Assembly: GCF_001907195.1 (NCBI RefSeq)
Contig: NZ_LVWA01000005.1
Span: forward strand, 62,001-126,000
Reading direction: 5' to 3'
Source: Pontibacter flavimaris
Lineage (GTDB): Bacteria; Bacteroidota; Bacteroidia; Cytophagales; Hymenobacteraceae
DNA: 64,000 nt
Part shown: one piece after another, positions 1-10,305 of the stretch
Layout: every line of letters begins with the position of its first letter
How positions within the stretch are numbered: the first letter of the stretch is position 1
Notes under the pieces: generated by a model
The model's database searches: none
What the model saw: only the letters and a program-made list of their open reading frames with translations
What the model was told of the DNA's origin: nothing
Position numbers and translations under genes: made by a program

Positions 1-779
1 AGGACGCTGTAGGTCAGTTGCCACGGCGAGACAGTGCCCTCTCCTAATAATGAAAGGCGGAAAGCCTCGAATAGGGGCGACAGAGGATTTAGCTGCACCA
101 GCCATCGCACCTTCTCCGGAACGGCAGACATGGGGTAAATGACAGGCGTCACATACATCAGCAGCCGAACGCCCAGGCTGATCACATAGCCCATATCACG
201 GTACTTGGCTGTGAGGACCGAGAAGAACAGCCCCATTCCCAGCGCTAGCAGCGCCGTGGCCAGCACCACCACAGGGAACCACATCACCGTTATACTTAGC
301 GTCGGGCGTAAATCCTGGAAGAGCCAATAATAGGCTACCAGGAGCAGCATCAGCAGGAATTGAATCAGAAAATTGTACAGCTGCGTGTGGATAACAGACA
401 GCGGGATGATGATCCTGGGAAAGTATACTTTGCTAAACAAGTGCACATTATCCCGGAACGTAGTGGCGGTGCCTGTAAAGCTGTCGTTGAAAAAACTCCA
501 AAGTATGATGCCGGCAAAATAAAACAGCACGGGAGGCAGCGTTCCGGTGGGGATACCCACCAGTTTGCCGAACACCAGCACATAGGTGACAAGGGTGAGC
601 AGCGGGGGAAAGAGTATCCAGAAGGGCCCCAGCACGGTTTGCTGGTAGCGCAGCAGGAAGTTTCGTTTCACGAGCCCTTCTAACAAATGACGGAAAGCCC
701 ACAGCTCCCGCAGGCTGGCCCCCCAGTAACTTGTTTGGCTGGTAATCTCCCAATCCCATTTAACTTTTGGTACAGACAT
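1..779 (-). CDS. ABC-2 type polysaccharide/polyol-phosphate export permease (partial)
   Basis: Inner-membrane permease of an ABC exporter of the Wzm/TagG/KpsM type, which moves lipid-linked polysaccharide across the inner membrane with an ATPase partner. Read from the ATG at 779 the frame stays open to the window edge, so the C-terminus is missing (about 259 residues seen). The N-terminus has the amphipathic stretch WAFRHLLEGLVKRNFLLRYQQ followed by TVLGPFWILFPPL, which is the family signature, then five or six hydrophobic segments and the AKYRDMGYVI and YVTPVIYP motifs common in this family. The ATPase partner should lie beyond the left edge. Family assignment is firm; the substrate is not known. 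Confidence 0.85.
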   Translation of the reverse strand, partial: MSVPKVKWDWEITSQTSYWGASLRELWAFRHLLEGLVKRNFLLRYQQTVLGPFWILFPPLLTLVTYVLVFGKLVGIPTGTLPPVLFYFAGIILWSFFNDSFTGTATTFRDNVHLFSKVYFPRIIIPLSVIHTQLYNFLIQFLLMLLLVAYYWLFQDLRPTLSITVMWFPVVVLATALLALGMGLFFSVLTAKYRDMGYVISLGVRLLMYVTPVIYPMSAVPEKVRWLVQLNPLSPLFEAFRLSLLGEGTVSPWQLTYSV

Positions 780-951
780 GAAACTCCTCAAAAAGCTGGG
801 TTATGTTATGCCACACTGCCGATTGACCGGGGGCTGCATGCTCGGAAGGGGTGACATCGGTGGCCCCTTAACCGTAACTTATACGAGGGATTGTGAGATG
901 CGTATAATTTATTGTTAAAAAAGTTTTATAAACGGGGCCCATCGGAACAAA

Positions 952-980
952 AGAGGCAGATAGGGTTGCTATCTGCCTCT
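952..980 (-). terminator. Rho-independent terminator of the beta-helix gene
   Basis: A perfect 12-bp stem (AGAGGCAGATAG / CTATCTGCCTCT) with a 5-base loop. It is followed on the minus strand by TTTGTTCCG. It lies 42 bases past the stop of the secreted beta-helix gene. Confidence 0.8.
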
Positions 981-1021
981 GAAGAAGTATAACCGCTTTG
1001 GCTTAACTTTTTATACTTCGC

Positions 1022-4000
1022 CTACTTTTTAACAAGTTTAAAATGATAGGTCTTGCCCTTGAAATAAGCGGTAAGGTAATAAAATCCTGCCTCCTGTACC
1101 TGCGGCAGGCTAATAGGGAGCCGGGTAAGCCCTGGCTGCAGCAGTGCAGTTGTATGCAAGATCTGGCGCCCCTTTGCATCTGTTAGCGTAAGTACCAGTG
1201 TCTCGCTGCCCGGGGATTCGATCTCGAGCATGATCCTGTCGAAGAAAGGATTGGGGTATACCGAAAAGTTGAGATCAGCCCGTGGGAACGCTACCGCCTT
1301 CACAGCAGAGTAGGAGGCAGTACCATCCAGGTCAACCTGCCGCAGCCGATAGTACCGGGTGCCTGCCTTGCCTGCTTCCGTGTCGCGGAAAGTATAGGAT
1401 AGTTTTGTTTGGGAGTTAGGGGACTTGCTTTGCACAAAGCCTAGCTGCCTGAATGTTTTTCCATCCTCCGAAACTTCCGCCCCGAAACCGGAATTATCTT
1501 TCTCAGAGGCTGTTTCCCATGCCAGCAGCACATCGGCACCCTGGCGGCTAGCCATAAACTTAGCCAAGGTGACAGGAAGGGGAGTCGGCACAGAGCTAGT
1601 GCTTGCCACTGTAAACGGGGAGAAGGACGATACGCCGCTCAGGGTGATGTTATACATATCTGGGATGCTGCCCTGTGTTACAGAGCCCATGCTGCTTTCC
1701 ATAACCTGCCAGGTTTCGCCCTCGTAGTGGCTTACAAAACTTTCGCCCCTGTTAAAGTATTCCGGCTCATCATACTTGCTCCACTGCAGCGCCAAGGTTA
1801 CATCAGACCCCCCTGTTACGGCCTCGTCAATATGCCATGTTTTGTTTATAGAGGTAGCCTGCTCCCCTGAATCGGTAAATACCTGGTTCCTTTCTTCCAC
1901 CCCTATGCTGAAGTTGTCTGGCGTGCCATTATTGATGAGTTTAACCGGCGCATAGCTTTTTGATGTTCCAATTGGAAAGACCCTCTCCTTTCCAGATCCC
2001 ATTGATTGGTAGGTTAACCTGCCTTCGCCGTCTGTCACAATGTAGTTGCTCGCGCTGTAGTTTTTAATAGTGGCCTGCTCCGCAAGGGCAAGGTTTTTAC
2101 CTCCCAGGTATACCTTCCCCTGTCCTAAATCCAGGAGGCTGGTAATAACAACGTCATCCTGCAGCTTTCTGGAGCCTGGGCCTGTTAAAACTAAATGACC
2201 GTAGGAGCCTCCGGGTACGACCTGCTGTGTATCGCTGGTAAGGATAATTCTGGAGGTGGGATGGGTTTGCAGCCCTGAACCAGACAGGTTGCCAAAAATC
2301 TCCAGAAAAGCATCTTGTTCCAGCACCAGGGCGGCTGCTGCATCAAGGTTAAGCACCTTGGCGTGCCTGCCCTGCATGATAACGGGATAAAAAAGTATAC
2401 TTTCATTTGGAGCAGGGATACTGACATCAATCAAAGAAGTCGGCACGCAGGTACTCCAGTTTTGCTGGTCGAACCAGTCGGAAGTGGCGCCGCCTCCGGT
2501 CCACGCCGTCTCCTGCGTATCGATTACCAGAACCGTATGATGGGCTATTTGCGTCGTTCCTTGCTCATCGGTGTAGGTATAGGCCAGGGCTTGGTTGCCT
2601 GCCCCGGCTGCTTGCGGGGTAAACATGCCTTCTGCCACGCCCGGACCGCTATAGATGCCTGTCGCGGCAAGCCCAAAGGTAAGTGGCTGCGGGCCGCCAT
2701 ACAGGCAGGCGCTGCTGCTGTTGGTTAGCTGATGCGCTCCGATGCACAGGTCGTTCCGCTGCGCAATGCTGTTGCCCCAGAAGTCCCTCTTGCCGGTGGC
2801 GATGCTGAAATCAGCTGCCAGGTTCAGTGCTTTGCCAATCAGGGGAGAGCTACGAAGCAGTTTGTAGCCCTCCAGCGTATAGAGCCGCTTGGGGTCAGCG
2901 ATGGTTATGCTTTTACCCGGCTCCTTCAGCACAGGGTTAAGCGCATAGCCGAGTGCTACTCCATTCCGCAACTCCTGCTTGGTATTGGTGCGCCAGTTGG
3001 TAAGCGAGTTGTACACCTTACCTGCCCAGTTAAAAGAAGGCGTGGCACCAGACGACCAGTAATTATTGCCTTCGAACCGCACATTGGCTGTCACCTTTGC
3101 ATCTACCTGCACCAGCCCCACTCCACCTGTGGTCACAAAGAGGTTGTTGCGGAAAGTCGCAGCCGTTGCACCACCCGTCTGCACCCACACGGCCTTCGGT
3201 GTTCCGTTAGCGGATGGCGTCAGGTAAATGGTGTTGTTGTAGATCTGCGCGTTCTGGATGCCGCCGTTTGAGCCGGAGGACCAAAGGTGAATGGCACCAT
3301 AGCCGTTCTTCCTGCCATCATTTTCGCTGATGTTGTAGCGGATGGTCAGGTCCTTCATCTCCTTGGCCTCATAGAATTGAGCTAAAAGATACCCGGCCCC
3401 TTCGTTGTCGTGGGAGTAGTTATACTGCAGGATGCAGTTCGTGCTGCCGCCGTCGATGTCAAACCCGCCGCCATCCTTGGTGGTGCCCGTTTTATTGTGG
3501 TGCGACTCGTTGTGCTGGATGATGACGTTGTTGCTGGTATAGCACCAGATTCCTACAGGACCGCCACTGGTCCAAGCATTCAGCCAGCCGTTATTATAGG
3601 CCTCGCAATATTCAATTACTCCCCCGTCAACACCGCCTATTACTATGCCGTTGCCGCTGTGAGAGTGTGTTTTGGTAGGAATACCGGCGTTATTATAGGC
3701 TTTGGAGTGGGCAATGTAGACATTCTGGTGCGGCAGTAGGTTATCCTGCGCCCATATAGCTATGCCCGCATCACCGTTATCATGGGAGGAGGTATTGGTA
3801 ATGGAGATATCGCGGAAGCCCTGGTCAGTATCCCAACTGCCGATGCTGATGCCCGCCTCGCGATAGCCGTATACTTCTACATTATGGATGGCAATATAAG
3901 GGAGCTTCGAGCCGGGCAAATCCATGTAAATCTCCATACCGGCAGTGGTGCTGATCGTTCTGCCGGCCCCCTCAAATACCAGGTCCTCGATCTTAAAGCC

Positions 4001-4336
4001 GGAGGTATTGTATAGCCAGAAGCCTTTCTGGGTGCCACTGCTGATAACGGCTCTGCCGGTCCCGAACGAGCCAAGCACGATCGGGTTCTGCGGAGTCCCT
4101 TTCACTTCTTCTCCAAAGCCCAGGCTCCCGGGGAAGATCTCTTCTCCTTCAAACAGGATGGTGTCTCCGGGTGCAAACTGCGTGGCGTTTACTTTGTCTA
4201 TACTTGCCCATGCGCTTGTTTTCGAAACGCCGGTATAACTGTCGTTGCCGGCGCGGCTGACATAGTAGGTTTCTGCCTGCACACACAGGTTCCCGAGCAC
4301 CATCACCAAACCGATGGTTAAGGATAATAGCCTCAT
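1022..4336 (-). CDS. Secreted parallel beta-helix protein with T9SS C-terminal sorting domain
   Basis: A 1104-residue exported protein. Residues 1-21 form a signal peptide (MRLLSLTIGLVMVLGNLCVQA). The segment TYYVSRAGNDSYTG opening the mature protein, and the repeated short N- and G-rich strands up to about residue 560 (IAHSKAYNN, IQHNESHHN, LQYNYSHDN, IYNNTIY), are typical of right-handed beta-helix polysaccharide lyase-like proteins. A middle region (about 570-1010) looks like beta-sandwich modules. The last 80 residues, with SVYPNPF and GFYYLTAYFKGKTYHFKLVKK-like ends, match a type A T9SS sorting domain. It is therefore expected to be exported by Sec, then T9SS, and released or anchored at the surface. 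A pectate/alginate-lyase-like or other glycan-binding role is possible; the catalytic residues cannot be assigned by eye. Confidence 0.85.
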   Translation of the reverse strand: MRLLSLTIGLVMVLGNLCVQAETYYVSRAGNDSYTGVSKTSAWASIDKVNATQFAPGDTILFEGEEIFPGSLGFGEEVKGTPQNPIVLGSFGTGRAVISSGTQKGFWLYNTSGFKIEDLVFEGAGRTISTTAGMEIYMDLPGSKLPYIAIHNVEVYGYREAGISIGSWDTDQGFRDISITNTSSHDNGDAGIAIWAQDNLLPHQNVYIAHSKAYNNAGIPTKTHSHSGNGIVIGGVDGGVIEYCEAYNNGWLNAWTSGGPVGIWCYTSNNVIIQHNESHHNKTGTTKDGGGFDIDGGSTNCILQYNYSHDNEGAGYLLAQFYEAKEMKDLTIRYNISENDGRKNGYGAIHLWSSGSNGGIQNAQIYNNTIYLTPSANGTPKAVWVQTGGATAATFRNNLFVTTGGVGLVQVDAKVTANVRFEGNNYWSSGATPSFNWAGKVYNSLTNWRTNTKQELRNGVALGYALNPVLKEPGKSITIADPKRLYTLEGYKLLRSSPLIGKALNLAADFSIATGKRDFWGNSIAQRNDLCIGAHQLTNSSSACLYGGPQPLTFGLAATGIYSGPGVAEGMFTPQAAGAGNQALAYTYTDEQGTTQIAHHTVLVIDTQETAWTGGGATSDWFDQQNWSTCVPTSLIDVSIPAPNESILFYPVIMQGRHAKVLNLDAAAALVLEQDAFLEIFGNLSGSGLQTHPTSRIILTSDTQQVVPGGSYGHLVLTGPGSRKLQDDVVITSLLDLGQGKVYLGGKNLALAEQATIKNYSASNYIVTDGEGRLTYQSMGSGKERVFPIGTSKSYAPVKLINNGTPDNFSIGVEERNQVFTDSGEQATSINKTWHIDEAVTGGSDVTLALQWSKYDEPEYFNRGESFVSHYEGETWQVMESSMGSVTQGSIPDMYNITLSGVSSFSPFTVASTSSVPTPLPVTLAKFMASRQGADVLLAWETASEKDNSGFGAEVSEDGKTFRQLGFVQSKSPNSQTKLSYTFRDTEAGKAGTRYYRLRQVDLDGTASYSAVKAVAFPRADLNFSVYPNPFFDRIMLEIESPGSETLVLTLTDAKGRQILHTTALLQPGLTRLPISLPQVQEAGFYYLTAYFKGKTYHFKLVKK

Positions 4337-4945
4337 AAACTTCAGTACTTATACGTTGGAGGCTAAATTAACTGCAGGGGTGCTGACGGAAAAGGGCAAG
4401 GCCAGCGGGTGCTGATGCATACCTGCCCGCGTAGTGTACCTGGGGATGAAGTGCAGAAAGGGCTTTATATAAAGATGCAGGAGGGTAAGTGTATGCCATA
4501 TAAACGCAATAAGGTAAGGAATTGTAAATTGTATTATTTTATACTTTGTCTCAGCTTTATTTTCCTGCAATAGTGATTATTATTTTGATGCGAACAAAAC
4601 CGCTCACGGAAAAGTTTAGTAAAAATGCTTTAAGGGATTGTATCGTTTAATTCTGTTCCGGAAATGTTATAACAAAGTTATGTGCGTTAATTAATTAGTA
4701 GTGAATGTGGTTGATCGGATGTTAGCGGGGAGGAAGGAACGGCCTAACTATATGGGATTGCCCGAATTTTCATACTTCGCCTAGAAGTATGAAGCGGCCT
4801 GTATACTTAATGTTGCAGCCGGCGTCATGGTTGTAAAATTAAACTTTTAGAGGGAGGTGCTCCTGCGAACAATGCCAAAAGTATACTTTAATCCTAGATT
4901 CTGTGGAATTCATGGTATGGTTGCCCAAGAGATTATAAAAAGAAA
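4337..4945. other. Non-coding spacer with AAGTATA-type hairpin
   Basis: No convincing gene. The stretch is AT-rich and should carry the promoter of the beta-helix gene. It contains several AAGTATA/TATACTT words and a perfect 10-bp hairpin at 4769-4793 (TTCATACTTC, loop GCCTA, GAAGTATGAA) without a T-tract. The short minus-strand frame at 4349-4570 has no family resemblance and is not called. Confidence 0.6.
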
Positions 4946-4973
4946 GCCCCTGCAGCGATTGAACTGCAGGGGC
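4946..4973 (-). terminator. Rho-independent terminator of the outer-membrane barrel gene
   Basis: A 10-bp perfect stem (GCCCCTGCAG / CTGCAGGGGC) with an 8-base loop, followed on the minus strand by TTTCTTTTTAT. It lies 23 bases past the stop of the gene. Confidence 0.85.
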
Positions 4974-4996
4974 CGCCACTTTAGAGGCATGACTTC

Positions 4997-6250
4997 CTAG
5001 AGCCGATAGCCCAGCATAACGTATACATGCCGGGCCTTGGCGGAAACAGAGTGGATAGCAGAGGAGTTTTCATTCGCCTCATATCTCACGCTCAATAACA
5101 AGGCCTTTCCTCCGAACGGGATGGACATGCCTGCGCCTGCCGTTATGCCCAGCGTGCGCTTCCTGAAGCCGCCCTCCCCGAAAGCTTCCTGCTCCCGCAC
5201 TCTGGGTTCGTCCGGGTCATAGTAGTCTGTTCGGGTGGCCTGCTGTGTTACCTGCACCGCCATGTTGTTCACAAGCCCCGCGCTAACGTATGGCCTGATT
5301 CTGCCATTCGGGTACGTATACATAAGCTGGACCGGCACTTTGAGGTAATCCACATCAAAAACAACGTCGTAGGCATAGTTGAAGCCAAGGTTGTTTCTGT
5401 GGTTGAAGGAGGCTGTCTGCCTGAAGGGCATGTATAAGAGATCGGCCTGAAGGGATAGTTTCTCGTTTAGCCGTGGAATGGTGACATTGGCAGTGATACC
5501 GCCCCCCAGGCCTACGGACTCATTTTTATACTTTCCCTGGCTAACCGGGTGCTCATCGCCTTTCAGCGTAAAGGTGCTGGAGGTGTAGGTCAGGGCAGGG
5601 GCAAAGGTAAGTTTAGATTTCTTTCTGCCGGCTTTTTGGGTAGGAGCTCCGTCGCCCACGCATTGGTTGTATGCCTCTGTTATGTCTGCCAGGGCACTAG
5701 CCGTGAACATCAGGTCTTTGTACCTGCTGGCTCTTATCTTCTCGCAGTCGGCAAAGGCTACGGCAATCGTGTTGGTATAGTCCCGTTTCTCCGCTTTATA
5801 CAGCTTCCCCGAGTTCAGGTCCTTCAGCTTGATCTCCTCGTAAATCAGTTCTATCAGTGGCTGGGCCTCCTTTTTAAGGAAGTAGCGGTCCTTGTGAAAC
5901 GAATCGCGGTAATAGTACACACTTGCACGGCCCTTCACCAGCACATCCAGGAACACCCGCTCCTTGGTCGTATCCGCTCCTGCTGTCACAGGAATGTCAA
6001 ATGCCTCAAAGTGTTTCTGTCCGCTATCAAATCCGTAGGCCGTAATGTCGTGGGGTGTGAAGGTTTGCTCAGCGGCGCTTTCCTGTTGCTTGAAAGTGGT
6101 GACCACGGAACTGCGCATGGCGCCCCGGTAGTCCACCAGGCCGCGAACTGTATCCCCGTGCTGCACAATATAGCCGGGCTGAAAGCTTTTCTGGGCGAAG
6201 GACAGGCTGCAAATAAACAGGAAGGTGAGGGTGATGTAAAGTTGTTTCAT
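4997..6250 (-). CDS. Outer-membrane beta-barrel protein (porin-like/PorT-type family)
   Basis: A predicted 417-residue protein with a Sec signal peptide (MKQLYITLTFLFICSLSFAQ). The start is set here rather than 15 codons upstream because this Met opens the signal peptide. The first half (about residues 20-200) is a soluble domain beginning GYIVQHGDTVRGLVDYRG, seen in Cytophagales outer-membrane proteins. From about residue 215 on, alternating hydrophobic strands (LSLQADLLYMPF, LKVPVQLMYTYP, RPYVSAGLVNNMA, LLLSVRYEAN, ending HVYVMLGYRL) indicate an 8- to 10-stranded barrel ending in an aromatic/Leu strand. It is a single gene with its own terminator. The function is unknown. Confidence 0.75.
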   Translation of the reverse strand: MKQLYITLTFLFICSLSFAQKSFQPGYIVQHGDTVRGLVDYRGAMRSSVVTTFKQQESAAEQTFTPHDITAYGFDSGQKHFEAFDIPVTAGADTTKERVFLDVLVKGRASVYYYRDSFHKDRYFLKKEAQPLIELIYEEIKLKDLNSGKLYKAEKRDYTNTIAVAFADCEKIRASRYKDLMFTASALADITEAYNQCVGDGAPTQKAGRKKSKLTFAPALTYTSSTFTLKGDEHPVSQGKYKNESVGLGGGITANVTIPRLNEKLSLQADLLYMPFRQTASFNHRNNLGFNYAYDVVFDVDYLKVPVQLMYTYPNGRIRPYVSAGLVNNMAVQVTQQATRTDYYDPDEPRVREQEAFGEGGFRKRTLGITAGAGMSIPFGGKALLLSVRYEANENSSAIHSVSAKARHVYVMLGYRL

Positions 6251-6356
6251 GGAAGTATGGAAGTCGAAAGGTCTTGAAACATGCAAGTACGCCATTCCAG
6301 TAAAACTTTCATATTTCTCCTATATATAAAAGCAGCATGTTGAGGCCCGGAAACAA

Positions 6357-6389
6357 AAACACCCCAGCCGGATTCCGGCTGGGGTGTTT
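6357..6389 (-). terminator. Rho-independent terminator of dnaK
   Basis: A very strong 15-bp perfect stem (AAACACCCCAGCCGG / CCGGCTGGGGTGTTT) with a 3-base loop, flanked by A-rich DNA on the left that gives a T-run on the minus strand. It lies 25 bases after the dnaK stop. Confidence 0.9.
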
Positions 6390-6413
6390 CACTATAGTTT
6401 GAGTTTTAGATGC

Positions 6414-8345
<1,932 letters not shown>

Positions 8346-8402
8346 TCTATAGTTTTATTTATAGTTGCTGATTCAATTTTCCTTTAAGGTTACTTCTGTT
8401 TT

Positions 8403-8419
8403 AACAAGGTATGTGCCAA
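8403..8419 (-). promoter_or_regulatory. Possible sigma-54-like -24/-12 element upstream of dnaK
   Basis: Read on the minus strand the sequence is TTGGCAC-ATACC-TTGTT, which resembles the sigma-54 consensus YTGGCAC-N5-TTGCW with one mismatch (TTGT for TTGC). Transcription would start near 8392, giving a leader of about 47 bases. No clear TAnnTTTG box or CIRCE inverted repeat was found between here and the start codon. Confidence 0.35.
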
Positions 8420-8694
8420 CAGGGAGATAACCCATTTTTTATGTCAATCTGTCAGCAAACGGCCACCCGTCCATACTTGTTGGCTGGACTGCCGGAGCAA
8501 ACCTGCCGCCACTGCGACATAATTACTGAAGTATACTTTACTTACAGGATGTGCTTCGAGTTGTAAAAGCAAGTATAAACCGAAAGGCGCTGCCAGGGCC
8601 GGCCTAACAGAAGGCACTCGTGCGCGGGAGCTGAAGCCATACTGTTTTCAAAATGGGTTCCTTAAAAGGCAGTTTGGGGGAGGGGAGGATGTGG
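8420..8694. other. Spacer between dnaK and the small envelope gene cluster
   Basis: No gene seen. It contains GTATACTT and AAGTATA words near 8530-8576. No clear terminator hairpin for the downstream minus-strand gene was identified. Confidence 0.5.
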
Positions 8695-9309
8695 CTATTG
8701 CCGGAACCCGGCGCTCAACTGCTGCACTTCCGCCTTATACGCTGGCAGGATGTCGCTGAGGCCTTCTTTGGCAGCGGCATAGGTTATCTCTACCTGCTTT
8801 TCGCCCATTCGGTAAGCCAGCAGGCCCTGCTGCTCCTCTGTCAGGTAGTATAGCTTGTCCGGCTCTGAGACTGTGGAAATGAGGTACGTGCGGAAACTGA
8901 AGCTGTTCTGGATGCGGTGCTGGGTGGGGGGACGGTTCTCGAGGTAGCGCTGCGTAACCACGGTGTCCAGGGCAATATTGCTTTGTATCTGCACGATGCT
9001 GCGGATCTCGCCTGCGTCAAACATCCAGCGGTGCACCTGGTGGGGGCCCTGCTGTTGCTGCACATAGGTGGCCTGGCTTAGATCGAGGTTAGCCACCAGC
9101 GCGAACAGCTGCAGGTCCTGTGCCACGGTCTCCACGGTGGGGCTCAGGTTGCTGTTGTCGCTGATGAAGTAGCTGCTAGCCTGCTGCAGGCGGTTGAGGT
9201 CTTTCTGCAGGTCCTGCTGCAGGCGCAGTTGCGAAGTGTCTGAAACTATAGAAGTGTCTGAAAGTATAAAGGAGAGGGGCAAGAGTATACTTAGGAGTAA
9301 TGTCGTCAT
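8695..9309 (-). CDS. Exported protein of unknown function
   Basis: A 204-residue product starting with a hydrophobic signal-like segment (MTTLLLSILLPLSFILSDTS), so it is probably periplasmic or membrane-anchored. The mature part is rich in Gln and Leu and probably helical at first (LRLQQDLQKDLNRLQQASSY), then mixed. I recognise no family. It is the last of three minus-strand genes for small exported or anchored proteins separated by 15-56 bases. GTATACTT and AAGTATA words sit in the signal-peptide coding segment. Confidence 0.55.
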   Translation of the reverse strand: MTTLLLSILLPLSFILSDTSIVSDTSQLRLQQDLQKDLNRLQQASSYFISDNSNLSPTVETVAQDLQLFALVANLDLSQATYVQQQQGPHQVHRWMFDAGEIRSIVQIQSNIALDTVVTQRYLENRPPTQHRIQNSFSFRTYLISTVSEPDKLYYLTEEQQGLLAYRMGEKQVEITYAAAKEGLSDILPAYKAEVQQLSAGFRQ

Positions 9310-9365
9310 CGTGTAGCTGGGTTTTATACGTTATACTTCTTCCACACAAATCTTGTGCTAGGAAA

Positions 9366-9611
9366 TTACTTTAGCTCAAACACCACCTTCACCACTGCCG
9401 ACACAGGGATGGTCTGCGGGAACTCCAGCAGGTTTGCGGCGCCGTAGCCTGCCACCGCCATCTCGTTGAGCATGCCCTTGCTATAGTTGCGGAAGGCCGG
9501 GTCGGTGTCTTCGGTGTCGGCTACTTTCACGATGCGGTTTTCAGGGGAGGTGGTTTGTGCCTTTGCTACCAGGCAGAGGAGCAGAAAAAGCAGGGTGAAG
9601 CTTCGTTTCAT
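9366..9611 (-). CDS. Small secreted protein of unknown function
   Basis: An 81-residue product with a clear signal peptide (MKRSFTLLFLLLCLVAKA, cut before Q). The mature protein of about 63 residues contains PAFRNYSKGMLNEMAVAGYGAANLLEFP and ends VVKVVFELK. It resembles no family I know. It ends in a beta-like segment and could be the N-terminal half of a TonB-like C-terminal-type fold, but this is only a guess. It lies 15 bases after the membrane-anchored protein gene, so the two are probably co-transcribed. Confidence 0.5.
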   Translation of the reverse strand: MKRSFTLLFLLLCLVAKAQTTSPENRIVKVADTEDTDPAFRNYSKGMLNEMAVAGYGAANLLEFPQTIPVSAVVKVVFELK

Positions 9612-9626
9612 ACTTTAGTTCATACT

Positions 9627-10142
9627 TTACAGCCGGTAGTCATCGATAACGGTCCAACTGATCCTGCCGTCCTTTACCTCATACTTCAGCAGCATGTAGC
9701 CGCCAATGTGGCCGTCCTCGTAGTAGGCCATGGCGTAGCGATCGTTCAGGATGCGGGTGTCGCGGATGGCCATGGTGCCGCCCAGCACGCCCTTAGTGGA
9801 CAGGAGTTCCTCTTGCTTGCGGTTCAGGTCGTTCATCAGGTCGGTTTCCGGGTTCTTCAGGCCCTTGCGCTTCAGGCGCTGGATGTCGCTTTGGCTCAGG
9901 GAGCCCAGCTCGTCCACAAACGCGGCGCCGCCCGGCGGCACCAGGTTCATGGTATCGGGCGGCAGCACCATTTCCTCCAGCGAGTCCACGGCCTCGGTTT
10001 GCTCCTCCAGTTCCTGGTCAATCTCAGCCACCTGGGTATCGGCAATATGCAGGCGGCTCTCGGCCTCGTTTTTCTGCCAGTAAAAGTATAGCGCCAGAAA
10101 CAGGAAAATGGCGGCCAGTATCCAGGGTAATATGCTTCTCAT
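9627..10142 (-). CDS. Membrane-anchored coiled-coil protein of unknown function
   Basis: A 171-residue protein. Residues 6-21 form one transmembrane segment (PWILAAIFLFLALYFY). A short coiled coil follows (ESRLHIADTQVAEIDQELEEQTEAVDSLEEM), then a soluble domain with ILNDRYAMAYYEDGHIGGYMLLKYEVKDGRISWTVIDDYRL-like beta strands at the C-terminus. It is probably the first gene of a three-gene unit with the two small exported proteins downstream. No family recognised. Confidence 0.55.
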   Translation of the reverse strand: MRSILPWILAAIFLFLALYFYWQKNEAESRLHIADTQVAEIDQELEEQTEAVDSLEEMVLPPDTMNLVPPGGAAFVDELGSLSQSDIQRLKRKGLKNPETDLMNDLNRKQEELLSTKGVLGGTMAIRDTRILNDRYAMAYYEDGHIGGYMLLKYEVKDGRISWTVIDDYRL

Positions 10143-10252
10143 AGTTTATGACTCGTGTAAGGTCAGGACAATGCGTAATAATATACCAATTTGCTAATTT
10201 ATACTTTGGCCACCGCAAAAAGTGCCGTTTTTTCTGAAGAATTTAAAAAGAA

Positions 10253-10278
10253 AGCCTGCTCCGGTTACGAAGCAGGCT
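10253..10278 (-). terminator. Rho-independent terminator of the E2 gene
   Basis: An 8-bp perfect stem (AGCCTGCT / AGCAGGCT) around a 10-base loop. An A-rich run on the left gives a T-run on the minus strand. It lies 28 bases past the stop of the acyltransferase gene. Confidence 0.75.
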
Positions 10279-10305
10279 CTATACTTTTACAAAAGTGCGG
10301 TAGGG

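Noticed and set aside
4349-4570. A 73-codon minus-strand frame upstream of the beta-helix gene
   Set aside because: Composition is that of AT-rich spacer, and no homology or ribosome binding site is recognised.
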